In this document: positions 1 to 10,748 of the stretch, piece after piece
Layout of the letters: every line of letters begins with the position of its first letter
Numbering within the stretch: the first letter of the stretch is position 1
Assembly (NCBI RefSeq): GCF_024868665.1
Contig: NC_079914.1
Span: 2,524,094-2,588,093 of the forward strand
Reading direction: 5' to 3'
DNA length: 64,000 nucleotides
From: Triplophysa rosa
Lineage: Eukaryota; Chordata; Actinopteri; Cypriniformes; Nemacheilidae
Translations under genes and position numbers: made by a program
Notes under the pieces: model-generated
The model's input: the letters and a program-made list of their open reading frames with translations, nothing else
The model's database searches: none
What the model was told of the DNA's origin: nothing

Positions 1-1401
1 ATGGCTGTGTGGAGTATAATTTACTTGCGTTCATCAGTTTTATACATCGCTTAATTTAATGACAAAACACCAAGTAAATATTACTTGGCATTTTCATTTA
101 AATTTACTTATATATTAGAGCACAAATAATTACAAAGGAACCTCAAGTAACACATTGAATTAAACGTGACATTTTTAAGTAGAAAGACAAACTACAACTT
201 GCTTGTAAAACATACTCGAGTAATGCTAGCTTTATTTACAAACTCAAAAAATCATTTTTTACAGTGTAGAGAGTAAAAGTTGCTAATATCTTTAATACTC
301 AGTACAACTACAAAGTAGCCAAAAATATACTTAAGTACAATAACTAATTACATTTACTCCAATACTTTACACCACTGCGCGCTTCTGTTGACTTCTGCTG
401 CAAAATGCTTCTTTAATGAATCAAAAGGAAATTTGGTGATGCAAGTGTTTGCAAGAAAAGCATGTTTGACATCTAGAAACGAAGATTTTGTGAGAATCAC
501 CTGAGAACGCATGAACGTACCCGCATATGTTCTTGATATTTTAAGGATGCATATGCATTGTGCATTGTACTTGCACACACCAAACCCACCAAGTCCCAAA
601 AGTCTTTGCGGAACGTCCATCCGAATTCATTTTTGCAAGGTTGCCAGGCAAGACAGGTCTCCACGAGATCGTAAGTCTGTTCTTTGGGTTCTTGGAATTG
701 AGAAACGGCCAGTGAGTTAAGGAGTGTGCTTGTTCATTCAATTTGCTTTTGGAACAAACATCTTTGAATTTGTTGTAGCCAACAAGTGTTAGTTAACTAA
801 CCATGAACCGTGATTTTCTGCTTGCAAAATAGTTTCAGGTGGTACAAGGAGGAGGTATATTTGCACTCTAGAAAGCATTTATTTGGACTAAAATCTGCGT
901 AGTGCAGGATGGGTCTTTTTTAGCTGAAAAGGGGATATTCACTGATATATAGATAATAAATGCTATGGCATATTATCTTATAATATCTTACAAATTTGTT
1001 TTCACATTTGTGACTGTTATAGTTTTTTTTCCCATAATCACTAGTGCTTTGTTAAATAACTGTTTAATAAAACATATTCAGTATAATTTAACTAACATTT
1101 CTTTTTTGTAAGAAATAAGATACAGTACATCATCAGCAGGAGGACAAGCAATGTCTAATGAAAAAGTGCAGTTCTTAACCGGATTCACAAAACTGATCTT
1201 AAGAGAAAATATAAGAACTTTCTTAAGATAAATTAGAGGAAGAATATTCTTAAGTAGGGGTGTAACGGTACGCGTATTCGTACTGAACCGTCACAGGGAA
1301 AATTCCAAATGAGGTCATCATTCCTATACCCTTCTCCCTTCAAAGGGCAGAGCCCTTGGAGTTTAGACTTTGGAGTAAACAGGGCATTTACGTGCCATTA
1401 T
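1..1401. other. Intergenic, no gene recognised
   Basis: I see no convincing exon here; short open frames at 354-741 lack splice signals or family motifs. A short piece at 1257-1300 (GGGGTGTAACGGTACGCG and following) resembles the terminal part of a common fish DNA transposon, but I could not find its partner end. Confidence 0.5.
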
Positions 1402-2803
1402 GGCCCTGTCCCAAATGGCGCACTTCATGTGGACTTGCGGTCTCGTGGACTTAAATTGCGCATGCTCGCCAAGTCTACGAGTCCGTAGGGTGTCCCATTT
1501 GTCATTTTTATGCTCTGAAGTGTCCTCATCAGCAACCCCTTTGTGCCCTTGATGCGATCTTCGGGGAAGTCCTTGCGACTCCATAAGTCCTTGCGAACGC
1601 CCAATCACAGAATGGATGGGAGGAGTGTCGTGGATGTCAGATACGTATAAACATGACGGATACATTTTTAAATGTGTTTTGATAAAATTCAAAATTTATT
1701 TCTTGTTCACATTATTGCTTATTTATTTTCTATTAAAGGAACAATACGGCGTTTTTAGGAGGATCTATTGACAGAAATGCAATATAATATACAAAACTAT
1801 TTCTTCAGAGGTGTATAAAGACCTTACGTAATGAACCATTATGTTTGTAAAACCGTAGAATAAGCTGTCTATATCTACATACAGAGCAAACCTGCATACA
1901 TTGAATTCGCCACCATGTTTTGTACAGCAGCCCTAAATGGACAAACAACTCTACAACGCGCGTTTCCTCTTCCTCTCTGCTGTGGTATCGTAGCGAAACG
2001 GATCGCGCGGGATGATCCTTGATCCGTACGGATCATGCTCTACGGTTTGGAACGCATGTGACTCACGGATTAACTGAAGGTTTATTCATCATTGAGTAAA
2101 AGAATAAAACGCGCTCTCCAGTTTCAGCTCCAACGTGCTCTCTCTCTCAAGTATCTGGACGAGTACGATATTAAAGCAGTTCCAGATAAACAATGACACT
2201 CAAAACTGCTCCGTCACACAGCTAATATTACAACAACATATCTTAGTATGTTAGTATGTTACTCACATACTGATCCGAATCAAAGCAACCTCCTCGGGGG
2301 TGATTTTTAGACGATCTTTCTCTCCAACGTCTCTCTGCTGGAAAGTATCTCCATAGATATCTACTGTAAGAATATCTTTTAATACTAAAAGCCTTAGTAC
2401 AGAGGGTCCTAACGCGTCTCTGCTGGGAAGTCTTTATAATATTAACACATGTCCTAGCTCCTGTCTGACTTTTATCCTTCTTTTAAAACTTAAAATCCAC
2501 AAACCTTTTATTTTATGTAATAAATAATACATCGCTCTTTCTACAGTCTTTCTAATGCCCGCAAAATCTCTTCACTGCGTCAACATGAGAATGACATCTT
2601 TTTGTACTGTGGTGGCCACCATCGTGTTTGGACTAAGCAATTCGTTGCAAATCTATAATACAACGCTAGTGGCCGCTGTTAATCAAGAACTGCGCCTTTA
2701 AGCCAGCTATTCAAGAATAAAAACTTTTAATGCAGTGCATGTTTTTCCTTAAGGTAATAAGCCATGTTTTGTTGTAGATTTATATATAGTTGTCTCTGGG
2801 CTC
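1402..2803. repeat. Dispersed repeat 'B', copy 1, interrupted
   Basis: Two blocks (1402-1736 and 2698-2803) match 61744-62200 in the same order and orientation. Both copies start at GGCCCTGTCCCAAATGG and share the 'gaatggatgggaggagtgtcgtgg' type segment and the block beginning GCCAGCTATTCAAGAAT. The 961-bp gap in this copy is a separate insertion at TTAA. Family name unknown; I saw no terminal inverted repeats. Confidence 0.7.
1737..2697. mobile_element. TTAA-flanked insertion, piggyBac-like non-autonomous element
   Basis: The segment begins AGGAACAATACGGCG, ends CTGCGCCT, and is flanked on both sides by TTAA (1733-1736 and 2698-2701). The homologous repeat at 61744-62200 has a single TTAA (62092-62095) and no insert, so it serves as an empty-site comparison. 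TTAA duplication is the mark of the piggyBac superfamily. The AGG/CCT ends resemble those of the small element at 25398-25586. No transposase frame is visible, so it is probably non-autonomous. Confidence 0.65.
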
Positions 2804-2850
2804 TGTAAAGCTGAACAACACAGCTTCTGTATTACAGAGATCTATTAAAT

Positions 2851-4711
2851 GGGCAATTCCAACGTTATGGACGTGACATTTTGCATTATGGACGTGACAT
2901 AAAAATGTTCAGAGAATGAATTTGTTACGAATATATTGAACCATCTGTTTCTATTTTACATCACGCTCTCTAAGATCTCAAAACTCCAGACTTTTGACAA
3001 CACCTAGAATAACTAAATCCACCAAAGGGGGTAGAGCTTTCTCATACGTAGCACCTAAACTCTGGAATAGCCTCCCCGATACTATTCGAGGGTCAGACAC
3101 ACTCTCCCAATTTAAATCTAGATTAAAGACACATCTTTTCAGCCAAGCATTCACTAATACATAGCTAATGAACAGCAGCTACGCTAATTATTCTCTTTCT
3201 GTTTCTGCCCTCGCCTCGGGATGCCCATCCCGAGGTAGGGAGAGATTCCGCCAGGCCCAGATGAACGTCATATGCCCATCCACAACTAGAGATTACGCCA
3301 GCTACATCGGAAAATCCCGTGCCATCCTCCTGCGAGAGCCTGCGGACTGACTGACCATCCAGCTCCATCCAAGGCAATTCCATCACCACCCAAGAAAAAG
3401 GCGACCATCTGGCCGGCCCAGCTCAGACAATTCCATCCCCAACCGAGAGCAAAGACGGACTACCTGTCACATAAATGCTAAATTTACAATACTTGGTATT
3501 TAATGCTAAACTTACATCACACGACAGCAGTTTGAAGTTATGGCTGCACTCAGTGACTTTGATTGGAGGTAGCTGGGTGGGTGTTGTAGGGAGTGGGGGG
3601 GCTTGTTGGTTGTGGTTCGGGGCGTTTCATTTGTTGGGACTGTGTGGGTCTGGTCTGGTTGGTCTTGTTTTGTGGTCGATGTCGGACAACAGAGGAATAA
3701 AGTTAATTATGCCATTACTACTTTTCCCTGGTTGTTCCTCTGTTGTCTGTTGTTGATCGCGGAATGGGACCGGGTTGGACCTGCACGGTTTCGGCGGGTG
3801 GGGCTTCCTGGGTCGCGGCTCGTGGGCTCTCCCTGTTCTTCGTGGACGTTGCTCGGTGGCTTTGGTCGGGGTCACTGAGTGCAGCTATGACACGTCAGAG
3901 GAGATCTGGCCCTCCCGGCTGAGCCTGGTTTCTCCCGAGGTTTTTTTTTCTCCATTATTCAGCATTGGAGTTTGGGTTCCTCGCCACAGCAGAGCAGTGC
4001 AGTGTTGGCTTGCTCACCGGGAGACTGCATTTATTTATTTATTTATTCATTTATTTATTAGATATTATTTATTATAATGATCTTGCTTGGTCTATAAACA
4101 CCATGCACTGTGCTGTGTTTTACCTTTCTGTGTTTTTCTTATTTGCTCCTGTAAAGCTGCTTTGGAACAATGCACATTGTGAAAAGCGCTATATAAATAA
4201 AATTGAATTGAATTGAATTGAAGTGAATTGAACCCTTGTTGACAGAGTCTAAACATCAAAAACTGTCAGTCTATGAAAAAAATTCTATTTAAAAAAAGGG
4301 AAATAAACATGCGTTATGGATGTGACAAAAAAAGGATGCGGTTTTTGGGAGACAATAAACTTTGTAGGGTTTCTGTAAAATAAAATGCACAATCCTGAAG
4401 CAATAATACCCAATGAATGGAGAAGGGATGCCTCTTTATAGAACATAAAATAGTTACTTTATATTAATTTTCATGTGTCCATTTATGAGGAATATGTAGT
4501 GTTATGGATGTGACAATCCTGAAAATGGCACTTACCTGACTATAAAAAATCATGCACTAAAAATAAAACAAATGCTTTACAAATTTGAAGAGAGATCTCA
4601 CATAGGTATTTGAACCACCAAATGTTAAAATCTGTGCTGTTACCATAGTAAAAACCGCTGGTAAAAACTTTATTTTTTCGTGGTAAGGTTGACATTTTCA
4701 CGGAATTGCCC
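2851..4711. mobile_element. DNA transposon relic with GGGCAATTCC inverted termini, split by a LINE
   Basis: The left end GGGCAATTCC (2851-2860) is the reverse complement of the right end GGAATTGCCC (4702-4711). Flanking AAAT on both sides may be a target duplication. Just inside the left end the phrase TTATGGACGTGACA is repeated, and similar phrases recur near 4311 and 4502. A LINE 3' fragment (2959-4232) was later inserted into it. No transposase was recognised. Confidence 0.6.
2959..4232 (+). mobile_element. L2-like LINE, 5'-truncated copy (plus strand)
   Basis: This copy holds the last roughly 65 codons of the LINE ORF2 (ending near 3163, ...SQAFTNT stop), about 1 kb of 3' UTR, a TTTA-rich stretch and a TTGAA-repeat tail. 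It matches the minus-strand LINE at 46990-48250 almost base for base: a 93-residue shadow frame in the 3' UTR is identical in both copies, and other frames differ by one residue. 5' truncation is usual for target-primed reverse transcription. It sits inside the GGGCAATTCC element. Confidence 0.88.
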
Positions 4712-5033
4712 AAATAACAACATACTGTATATGCATATTAAGAACACATTATGCACAATAAGTATAGTGTATACAATAAATAAATATACATAAGCAGTTG
4801 CATTTACGTCATGCCTTTTACTATTGCTATTGCATAATGCTCGGGTGGCATATCAACATGAAATAAAGAACTCTAAAAACAGGCAGCTCCTGTCCCAATT
4901 CTCCCAAATAACAACAATGGGACAAGTGTGGTCGACTACAGGCGGCACTTCGCAGACTGATCAGCGAATGACAACAAAGTACCACGAGAGTGATTAGAAA
5001 GCACCTCTTGCTCTTTCCGGCGTGATGACCTCA

Positions 5034-5313
5034 AGTCTGTCCCAAAATGCACTCCCACGTACCCTTGTGGACTCGTGCCTAGTGCCCTATTGGTCTGCAC
5101 TTTCTGACGTCACCAAGTGTGGACTCGGAGGAGGTCCACAAGACTGGAGTGCGCCATTTGGGACAGGGCCTATGTAGAGTCTGTTCCAAAATACGACTCC
5201 AGTGCGCCCTCGTGGACTCGTGCCTAGTGCCCTATAGTTCTGCACTTCCTGACATCACCAAGTGTGGACTCGGAGGAGGTCTACAAGACTGGAGTGTGGC
5301 ATTTGGGACAAGG
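5034..5313. repeat. Tandem dimer of a short MITE-like unit
   Basis: Two about 137-bp units (5034-5170 and 5178-5313) are roughly 90% alike. Each starts AGTCTGTYCCAAAA and ends CATTTGGGACA, so unit ends are inverted (TGTCCCAAA/TTTGGGACA). The left end of repeat 'B' (1402, 61744) carries the related phrase CTGTCCCAAATGG. The intervening stretch 4712-5033 contains nothing I recognise. Confidence 0.65.
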
Positions 5314-5488
5314 GGGTAGACGTTTGGTATGCACTTGGCAAAGGAAGCAACGTAATTTCCTCATTATCTTCAGCTGGCATGTTCACGTGAGAACTCATTG
5401 TGTCCGTCAGCAAATGTCGCTGTTTTAATGGCATATCTTAAATTTTTCCTTTGCGTTTTTGAAAAGTTCCACATACACATGACAACGT

Positions 5489-5803
5489 GGTAACACTTTA
5501 CAATAAGGTGCTATTTGTTAACAGTAGTAAATGCCTTAACTAACATGAACTACCAATGAACAATATAATTTTTCAGCATTTATTGATCCTTGTCAATGTT
5601 AGATCGTGTCAATACTGTTATTCATGTTAGTGTATGGTGCATTAACTAATGTCAACAGTGACAAAGTTTGATTTTAATAATGTTTTAGTAAATTATGAAA
5701 TTAACATGAACTTAGATTAATAAATGCTGTAGACATATTGTTCACTGTTCACTAATGCATTAACTAACTGTTAACAAATAGCACCTTATTGTAAAGTGTT
5801 ACC
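5489..5803. mobile_element. hAT-type MITE with perfect 8-bp target duplication
   Basis: The termini GGTAACACTTTACAATAAGG and their reverse complement (ending at 5803) form a long inverted repeat that continues through GTGCTATTTGTTAAC. The element is flanked on both sides by GACAACGT (5481-5488 and 5804-5811). An 8-bp duplication is typical of the hAT superfamily. The interior has no coding capacity. Confidence 0.85.
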
Positions 5804-6116
5804 GACAACGTTATCAAAACGGTCTGCGTTTACACGGATACAGGAAAACGGATAAAAACGCTGTAGTATGCACGCCAGGCCAGTGGATGGCGATGTTGTT
5901 GTGTAAAGAAACAGGACGTGCCTTGGCACACGCACAGTTATAAGCCAAAATTGCTTTTTAATACCATTGGTCGACGTGTGTTTAAAATCTGGCGAATGTA
6001 AATAGTGTGTCTCCGCTGGTTTTATTGGTGCAATAAAGAGAAATGTTAATACATAGTCGAGCAGCGAGAGCTCTTTGTACTTGAAGCCGCCATATAGTTT
6101 TGGCCGTAGACATATA

Positions 6117-6250
6117 TTCCTGTGGCTCAGTGGTTAGAGCATGAGCATCGATCCCAGGGATTGCACATACTTAGAAACAGATGTATAGTATAATGCAATG
6201 TAAGTCGCTTTGGGTAAAAGCGTCTGCCAAATGCATAAATGTAAATATAA
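6117..6250 (+). mobile_element. tRNA-derived SINE (V-SINE-like)
   Basis: It starts with a tRNA A-box-like phrase (TGTGGCTCAGTGGTTAGAGCA) and ends with the conserved fish tail GTAAGTCGCTTTGGGTAAAAGCGTCTGCCAAATGCATAAATGTAAAT. That tail is typical of V-SINE/L2-mobilised SINEs. Related pieces lie at 37780-37860, 51708-51760 and 59625-59750. Confidence 0.75.
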
Positions 6251-6280
6251 TGTAGAACAGAAATTGATTGATATTTTTAT

Positions 6281-6329
6281 ACATATATATATATGTGTGT
6301 GTGTGTGTGTGTTTAAAATCTATAAAATC

Positions 6330-6371
<42 letters not shown>

Positions 6372-6372
6372 G
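6281..6372. repeat. Compound AT/TG...AT/AC microsatellite
   Basis: An (AT)n(TG)n tract and an (AT)n(AC)n tract are separated by about 22 bp. The TG and AC runs are complementary, so the locus could form a hairpin or cruciform. Frames translated here are artefacts of the repeat. Confidence 0.9.
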
Positions 6373-8368
6373 TTTTCATTTCTCAACTACTTTACTTTTC
6401 TATTTAAGTAGAGTACAGAAACGTTTTGGCTCCAGTTAAAGATGGTTAGATTTGAAAATGTATTTATTGTCTTACGGACCTGTTAAAACATTAAAATCAT
6501 GTTTTACTGTTGTAATGGGTTTACCAGATAAATAAAAGAACATATTTTATCTTTTTATCGTCTGAAATTACTACAGAAAAAGCCATTTCCACAGTGAAAA
6601 ACATTTGTTTTTATATAACACGTACGTAAATTAAACTATATCACCTTGGGTGTTTTGTTCGATAATTCAAATATATCTCAGAAACAATCTCTAAACTACA
6701 TGTCTTTTTTATTTTCGACTACTGCAACGTGGTAATTTATTCTGTTGCTTGTCTTGTCTACAACATGGTGCCATCTAGTGGATTCTCACGAATAACAGGC
6801 ACAAAAAATGGGTTTCACATTTCCTTATGACAACCATTCATTTTAAAGTAGCTATAATCGAGACATGAAGTAACTAGAGGCATGATAAAGTTGTACTCTA
6901 TACGTATATCGTAAACCATTGAAATATGTTAAGAAATGTAAACGTGGTTGTGCTTTTAATGCCGAAAAAGCGCAGCTCTCCCATTGGGTTCAGTGGGCTT
7001 TTAGTGCACTTTTGCCCTTACCAATATGGCGGCGCCATTTACGAATCGCAGCAGCGGAGCAAAAGCGGCCAACGCAGCGTCTAGTTATATATACGTATAT
7101 ACAGTATATGTCTATGGTTTTGGTTTTGGCTATACTCGTGCGAATGAGCGCGTAATACGCATGTGCATGACGTCATCGTTTTCAGAAAGTTCCGTCTTGC
7201 AGTTTACATGGAAACGAAAACGCCGCCGTTTTCAAAAAGTTGCACTTTGAGACCCGTTTTCAAAAGTTTGCATTTTCAGTCCCCCAAAACGCAGTTTCCG
7301 TCTAAACGAACAGCTAAAACACACAAAAAGTTTTCAGGTGAACACGGCGTCGTATAAACGGCCTCTTATTTAGCCTATCCAATATCTTACGACATCATAC
7401 TATTTGTGTATATGTAAACGTTTTGCAATGTATGTAAAAGCACTGTGAATGATCTTATAATGAAGGCTCAATATTGGTAAAGTAAGGCAGTTAGACCTGA
7501 ACATCATTATATCAATATTAAATTCATAATTGGCAAGGAAACACCACCAAATAGCCAACATGTAAAAAAAACTATATTGACATAGGCCTATTTCAGTTTC
7601 TATTGTCAGTTCTGACTTATAAAGCGACATCAGCCAACAACGGCTGTATATGGCTATATATTTTTCACACAGCCTCTGTCTAGCTGACCATGTGCATATT
7701 TACAGACGAACTGTGTTCATGTTTATATATCCAAACAGTCGATAAACGTGACAGGTTGTTGGAAACGCTGTAGGCTGCTCATTTCATTCAAGAGTCACCT
7801 GTCACACGGTCAATTATATGTCCTGCTTCTTCCTGCCGCTCACTATACAGAGTGAAGCCGAGAGAAGGGATCCCTTCGCCGAGAAAGAGAGACCTCGCGC
7901 TCGCAGTGCAGCCCTGGCGACATTTTCCCACTGAATGTAAGGTTTATCCAAGATGTCGCCATATTTGTCGCTATGCTTTTCTATAGGGCTCGTAAAAGTT
8001 ACTAAATCAAGAGACAGACTTCCTAAATTAGAAACACTGTTTTCTATGCGCACCTCAATGTGCGCGGGCCAGAGAAGCGCACGGCAGACTGAATATAGCG
8101 GAAACACTGTTAAGTGAATTTTCTTCCCCTTGCTTGCTTGCAAGCGCGCATGGGCCCCTGGGAAGGAGGATTACTGCGCATGATTGCAACGTGCTTCAGT
8201 GATTATCTATTGATGAATATCCTTTTTGAATTCAAATCCTCCCATAAAAATCTTCACATAAGCCTAGTGGGGACTCATGTTGAGCAATGCGAGTGAGCGT
8301 GGCTTCAGCACGCCCACAATGTTTGAAAGCATAGTCCTGCTTATTTTTCCAAGGTTTTGATAACTTAT
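6373..8368. other. Intergenic, no gene recognised
   Basis: No exon was identified. A stretch near 7190-7365 (GTTTTCAAAAGTTTGC, AAACGGCC) together with 5812-5900 (AAACGGTCTGCGTTTACACGG) looks like the two ends of a common fish DNA-transposon family, but I could not fix its borders. Confidence 0.4.
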
Positions 8369-8374
8369 TTTATT
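8369..8374 (-). other. Putative polyadenylation signal of the RTP gene
   Basis: AATAAA on the minus strand about 85 bp past the RTP stop codon at 8460. The position suits a short 3' UTR; no downstream element was checked. Confidence 0.45.
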
Positions 8375-8459
8375 TACTTGGATGTTTTTTTGTGACACTT
8401 TTCTGTTGTGTGACAAACTCAGAACACATATTTTAATGTCACTTTACCAGTTTAATGGA

Positions 8460-9440
8460 TCATGTGGCCTGACTACAGACGCCATTCTGGCAGGCTTCAC
8501 AATGCAAAGTTTCATGAGGCCCATTCATTCTGCCACTGAACCTTGAGGGCCTGTTTGATTCACCCAGGTATTCCTCGTAGCATCTTACACGAATCTTTGT
8601 AACCAGTCTCTCAACCAGCACGTCAATGTTTTCCACCGAGAAGTTTGGATCCTCCATCCGAGCTCCAGTGCACCTCTTGCATTTCTGTTTGAAGCGTCGC
8701 ACCTTAATGGTTCCCTGGTTGCTTGCTGAGTTCAGATAGAAATGGAAGATCACCTGCACTCTTTTAGACGCCCAAGACCTTCGACAAAGAGAACAGGTGA
8801 ACCTACAAATTGGAGATTAAATGGATAGTATATTTAGTTTTGGTGACAAATGCAGTGAGCTTTGTACATTGTCTCCTGATTTTTTATTATTTTGTACCGT
8901 TTATATTTAATATTTATTTTTCTCTTAGTTTGTTATTCTTTTCTGTTGTCTTGCAATTTATTGCTTCCATCCCGTCTTCATGTGCAATAAAACAATATAA
9001 AAATTGTACTAAATGACATTAAAGTATCTTGTATCTTGAATAGATGTCATCAGAAAGATATCCGTTTGAAGTGCAACCAACAGATCCAAATGCATTTACA
9101 GTACAATGTTAGAAAACATATCCAAGAAAAAATATCTGTGATTTTGTTCTATGTCTCAAGAATCAGTGATGTTATTTCACAATATAAAATCCTCTTCCTG
9201 TATGAAACAAATAATATATTAAATTAAATAAATTATTATAATTCATAATTTAAATGGTTAAAGTATTACATGGTATAATATTTTGTGTTCTTACCCTGCA
9301 AAAGATCCAGAAATGTAATGGTACCACCCAGGAGCTGTGTTGTGTTGAGTAATAGAGTCATCAAATACAACATCCCAACTGTCTCCATGAAGCTCAGTAG
9401 CCCTCTCTTGTACTGCACTGTTCCACAATATTGATGCCAT
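8460..9440 (-). CDS. Receptor-transporting protein-like (3CxxC zinc finger), two exons
   Basis: Coding exons are 9295-9440 and 8460-8802 (minus), giving 162 residues. Exon 1 ends GCAGG|GTAAG and exon 2 follows TTTGTAG, so frame is kept through a split Gly codon. Exon 1 has the family pattern GDSW (19-22) and PGWYHYISGSFA (37-48). Exon 2 carries the zinc-binding CxxC pairs at 52/55, 90/93 and 150/153, plus WAS after the first pair and HCEAC near the end. RTPs chaperone chemosensory receptors to the cell surface; RTP4 and teleost rtp3 are known interferon-induced genes. Mammalian RTPs end in a membrane anchor; here the frame stops a few residues after the last CxxC, so none is present. The neighbouring pdcd1 matches the human RTP5-PDCD1 neighbourhood. 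Exact paralogue (rtp3 versus rtp5 type) is undecided. An ISRE and a TATA box lie upstream. Confidence 0.85.
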
Positions 9441-9501
9441 ATCCTTACAGTCTTGTTACAGATGTTCCGTATATGATGCACTGCTTGGTCTTTGCCCACC
9501 T

Positions 9502-9548
9502 AATATATACAGCTGCTCTCTCAAATCATAAGAAATGAAACTGAAACT
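9502..9548 (-). promoter_or_regulatory. Core promoter of RTP gene: TATA box plus ISRE
   Basis: Read on the minus strand, a TATATA motif lies at about 9502-9509, some 65 bp before the RTP start codon. A canonical interferon-stimulated response element lies at 9537-9548 (plus-strand GAAACTGAAACT, extended by GAAAT to 9532). The element fits GAAANNGAAACT, the binding site of ISGF3/IRF factors. Spacing suits an interferon-induced gene; a transcript start near 9475 is inferred. Confidence 0.75.
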
Positions 9549-10036
9549 GACAAAATGAAAGTCATGGTGCCTTTGCAAGTCAAAGCAAGTGAAACCTATT
9601 GTGAGCCAAAGTCTCTTTGAAATGATCAGTGTTGTGTTATAAATACATTAAAAGTAGTAATGAGTCTTTAGATCTGCATCATGGCTGTTCGATCCTCTTT
9701 TAGAATTCATCTAGCTGCTAATCAGATACCGAATAAATGTGTTAATATTTTTTAATAAAAAATGTTAACGTACATAAAAAAAACTAGGTATTAGGCCTAC
9801 TGACAGACATAGTGGAGCATGCATGTAATGACAGAGCAAGTGAATTAATATCTATAGGAAAAATGAAATAAACTAGGCTAGAAATCTAATTATATTTTAT
9901 TCTTAAAATAAACTCATTAAAATTGATTTTGCTTTGTCAGTATATTAATATACAGTATATCAGCTGTTTTTTATGAGTTCTGTCGAACGCAAGCGTTCAC
10001 TGAGAAAAATGATGTCACGTGTGTGACATCTGTCAG
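9549..10036. other. Upstream flank of RTP gene, nothing recognised
   Basis: AT-rich sequence without clear exons. A further GAAA-rich stretch continues to about 9560 (AAAATGAAAG), next to the ISRE. Confidence 0.4.
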
Positions 10037-10748
10037 TAGGCTTGTTCGACTTGATGCGGCGCTGCGCAGATCGATCGAAATCTGACTTGAAGCAGTGCGT
10101 GCCGGTTAAAATTTTTTGTCCGACTTGAACCGGCGCCGATGCCACGTGACCTTCACGTGGGCATCAAAGTACGGCGAGAGCATTTCGAGAACAGCCGGCT
10201 TGCTCAACCGGCGCAGCATCTCGGGAGCGACTGCACCAAGCTGTGATGACGACAGAGCTTTTGATGATTGGCTAGACAACGTCGATCACGTGCGTTTCGG
10301 GTTTATTATAACACCTTCAGTTCAACTAATACTTGATAATGCATGTTTTTAAAACAGCTAAAACTCGGTTCGTACAAATATAATAAACATGTTATTTTGT
10401 GTTGTTTAATAAAATAAAAATGAAATGAATACAGACTCTGTTGGCAATTTGATAATATATGCTTATGTTTACCATGATTTTTAGGCACACAGTGTTAAGC
10501 AGCACATAATATTTGCAATATGAAGCGTTTATATTTGCTACTTTTTAATTTAAACGTTTGTTTATTGGACAAATCCACTATTCTAATCCACTTCAATCGC
10601 ACTTTGAAAAGGAAACACGGTGCGAACGTCACTGCGGCAAGCAGCAGGTGTCCGATTTGACTGCTCCTTTTTCAACTCCTCCCTCTACTGCAAGAGGCTA
10701 ATCTCGCCGATCGGTCTGCAAAGCGCCGCATGAGCTCGAACAGGCCTA
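10037..10748. mobile_element. Non-autonomous DNA transposon with about 40-bp inverted termini
   Basis: The left end (TAGGCTTGTTCGACTTGATG, from about 10037) and the reverse complement of the right end (TAGGCCTGTTCGAGCTCATG, ending about 10748) agree over about 40 bp at roughly 80%, continuing through GCGGCGCT and GCAGA. The interior has no transposase. The family is not assigned because no clear target duplication was found. Confidence 0.65.

Noticed and set aside
3475..4077. Several 90-100 codon frames shared with 47136-47738
   Set aside because: They lie in the LINE 3' UTR and are conserved only because the two copies are young.
6117..6190. Possible tRNA gene
   Set aside because: Only the A-box region is tRNA-like and the rest is a SINE body with the conserved SINE tail; no full cloverleaf.
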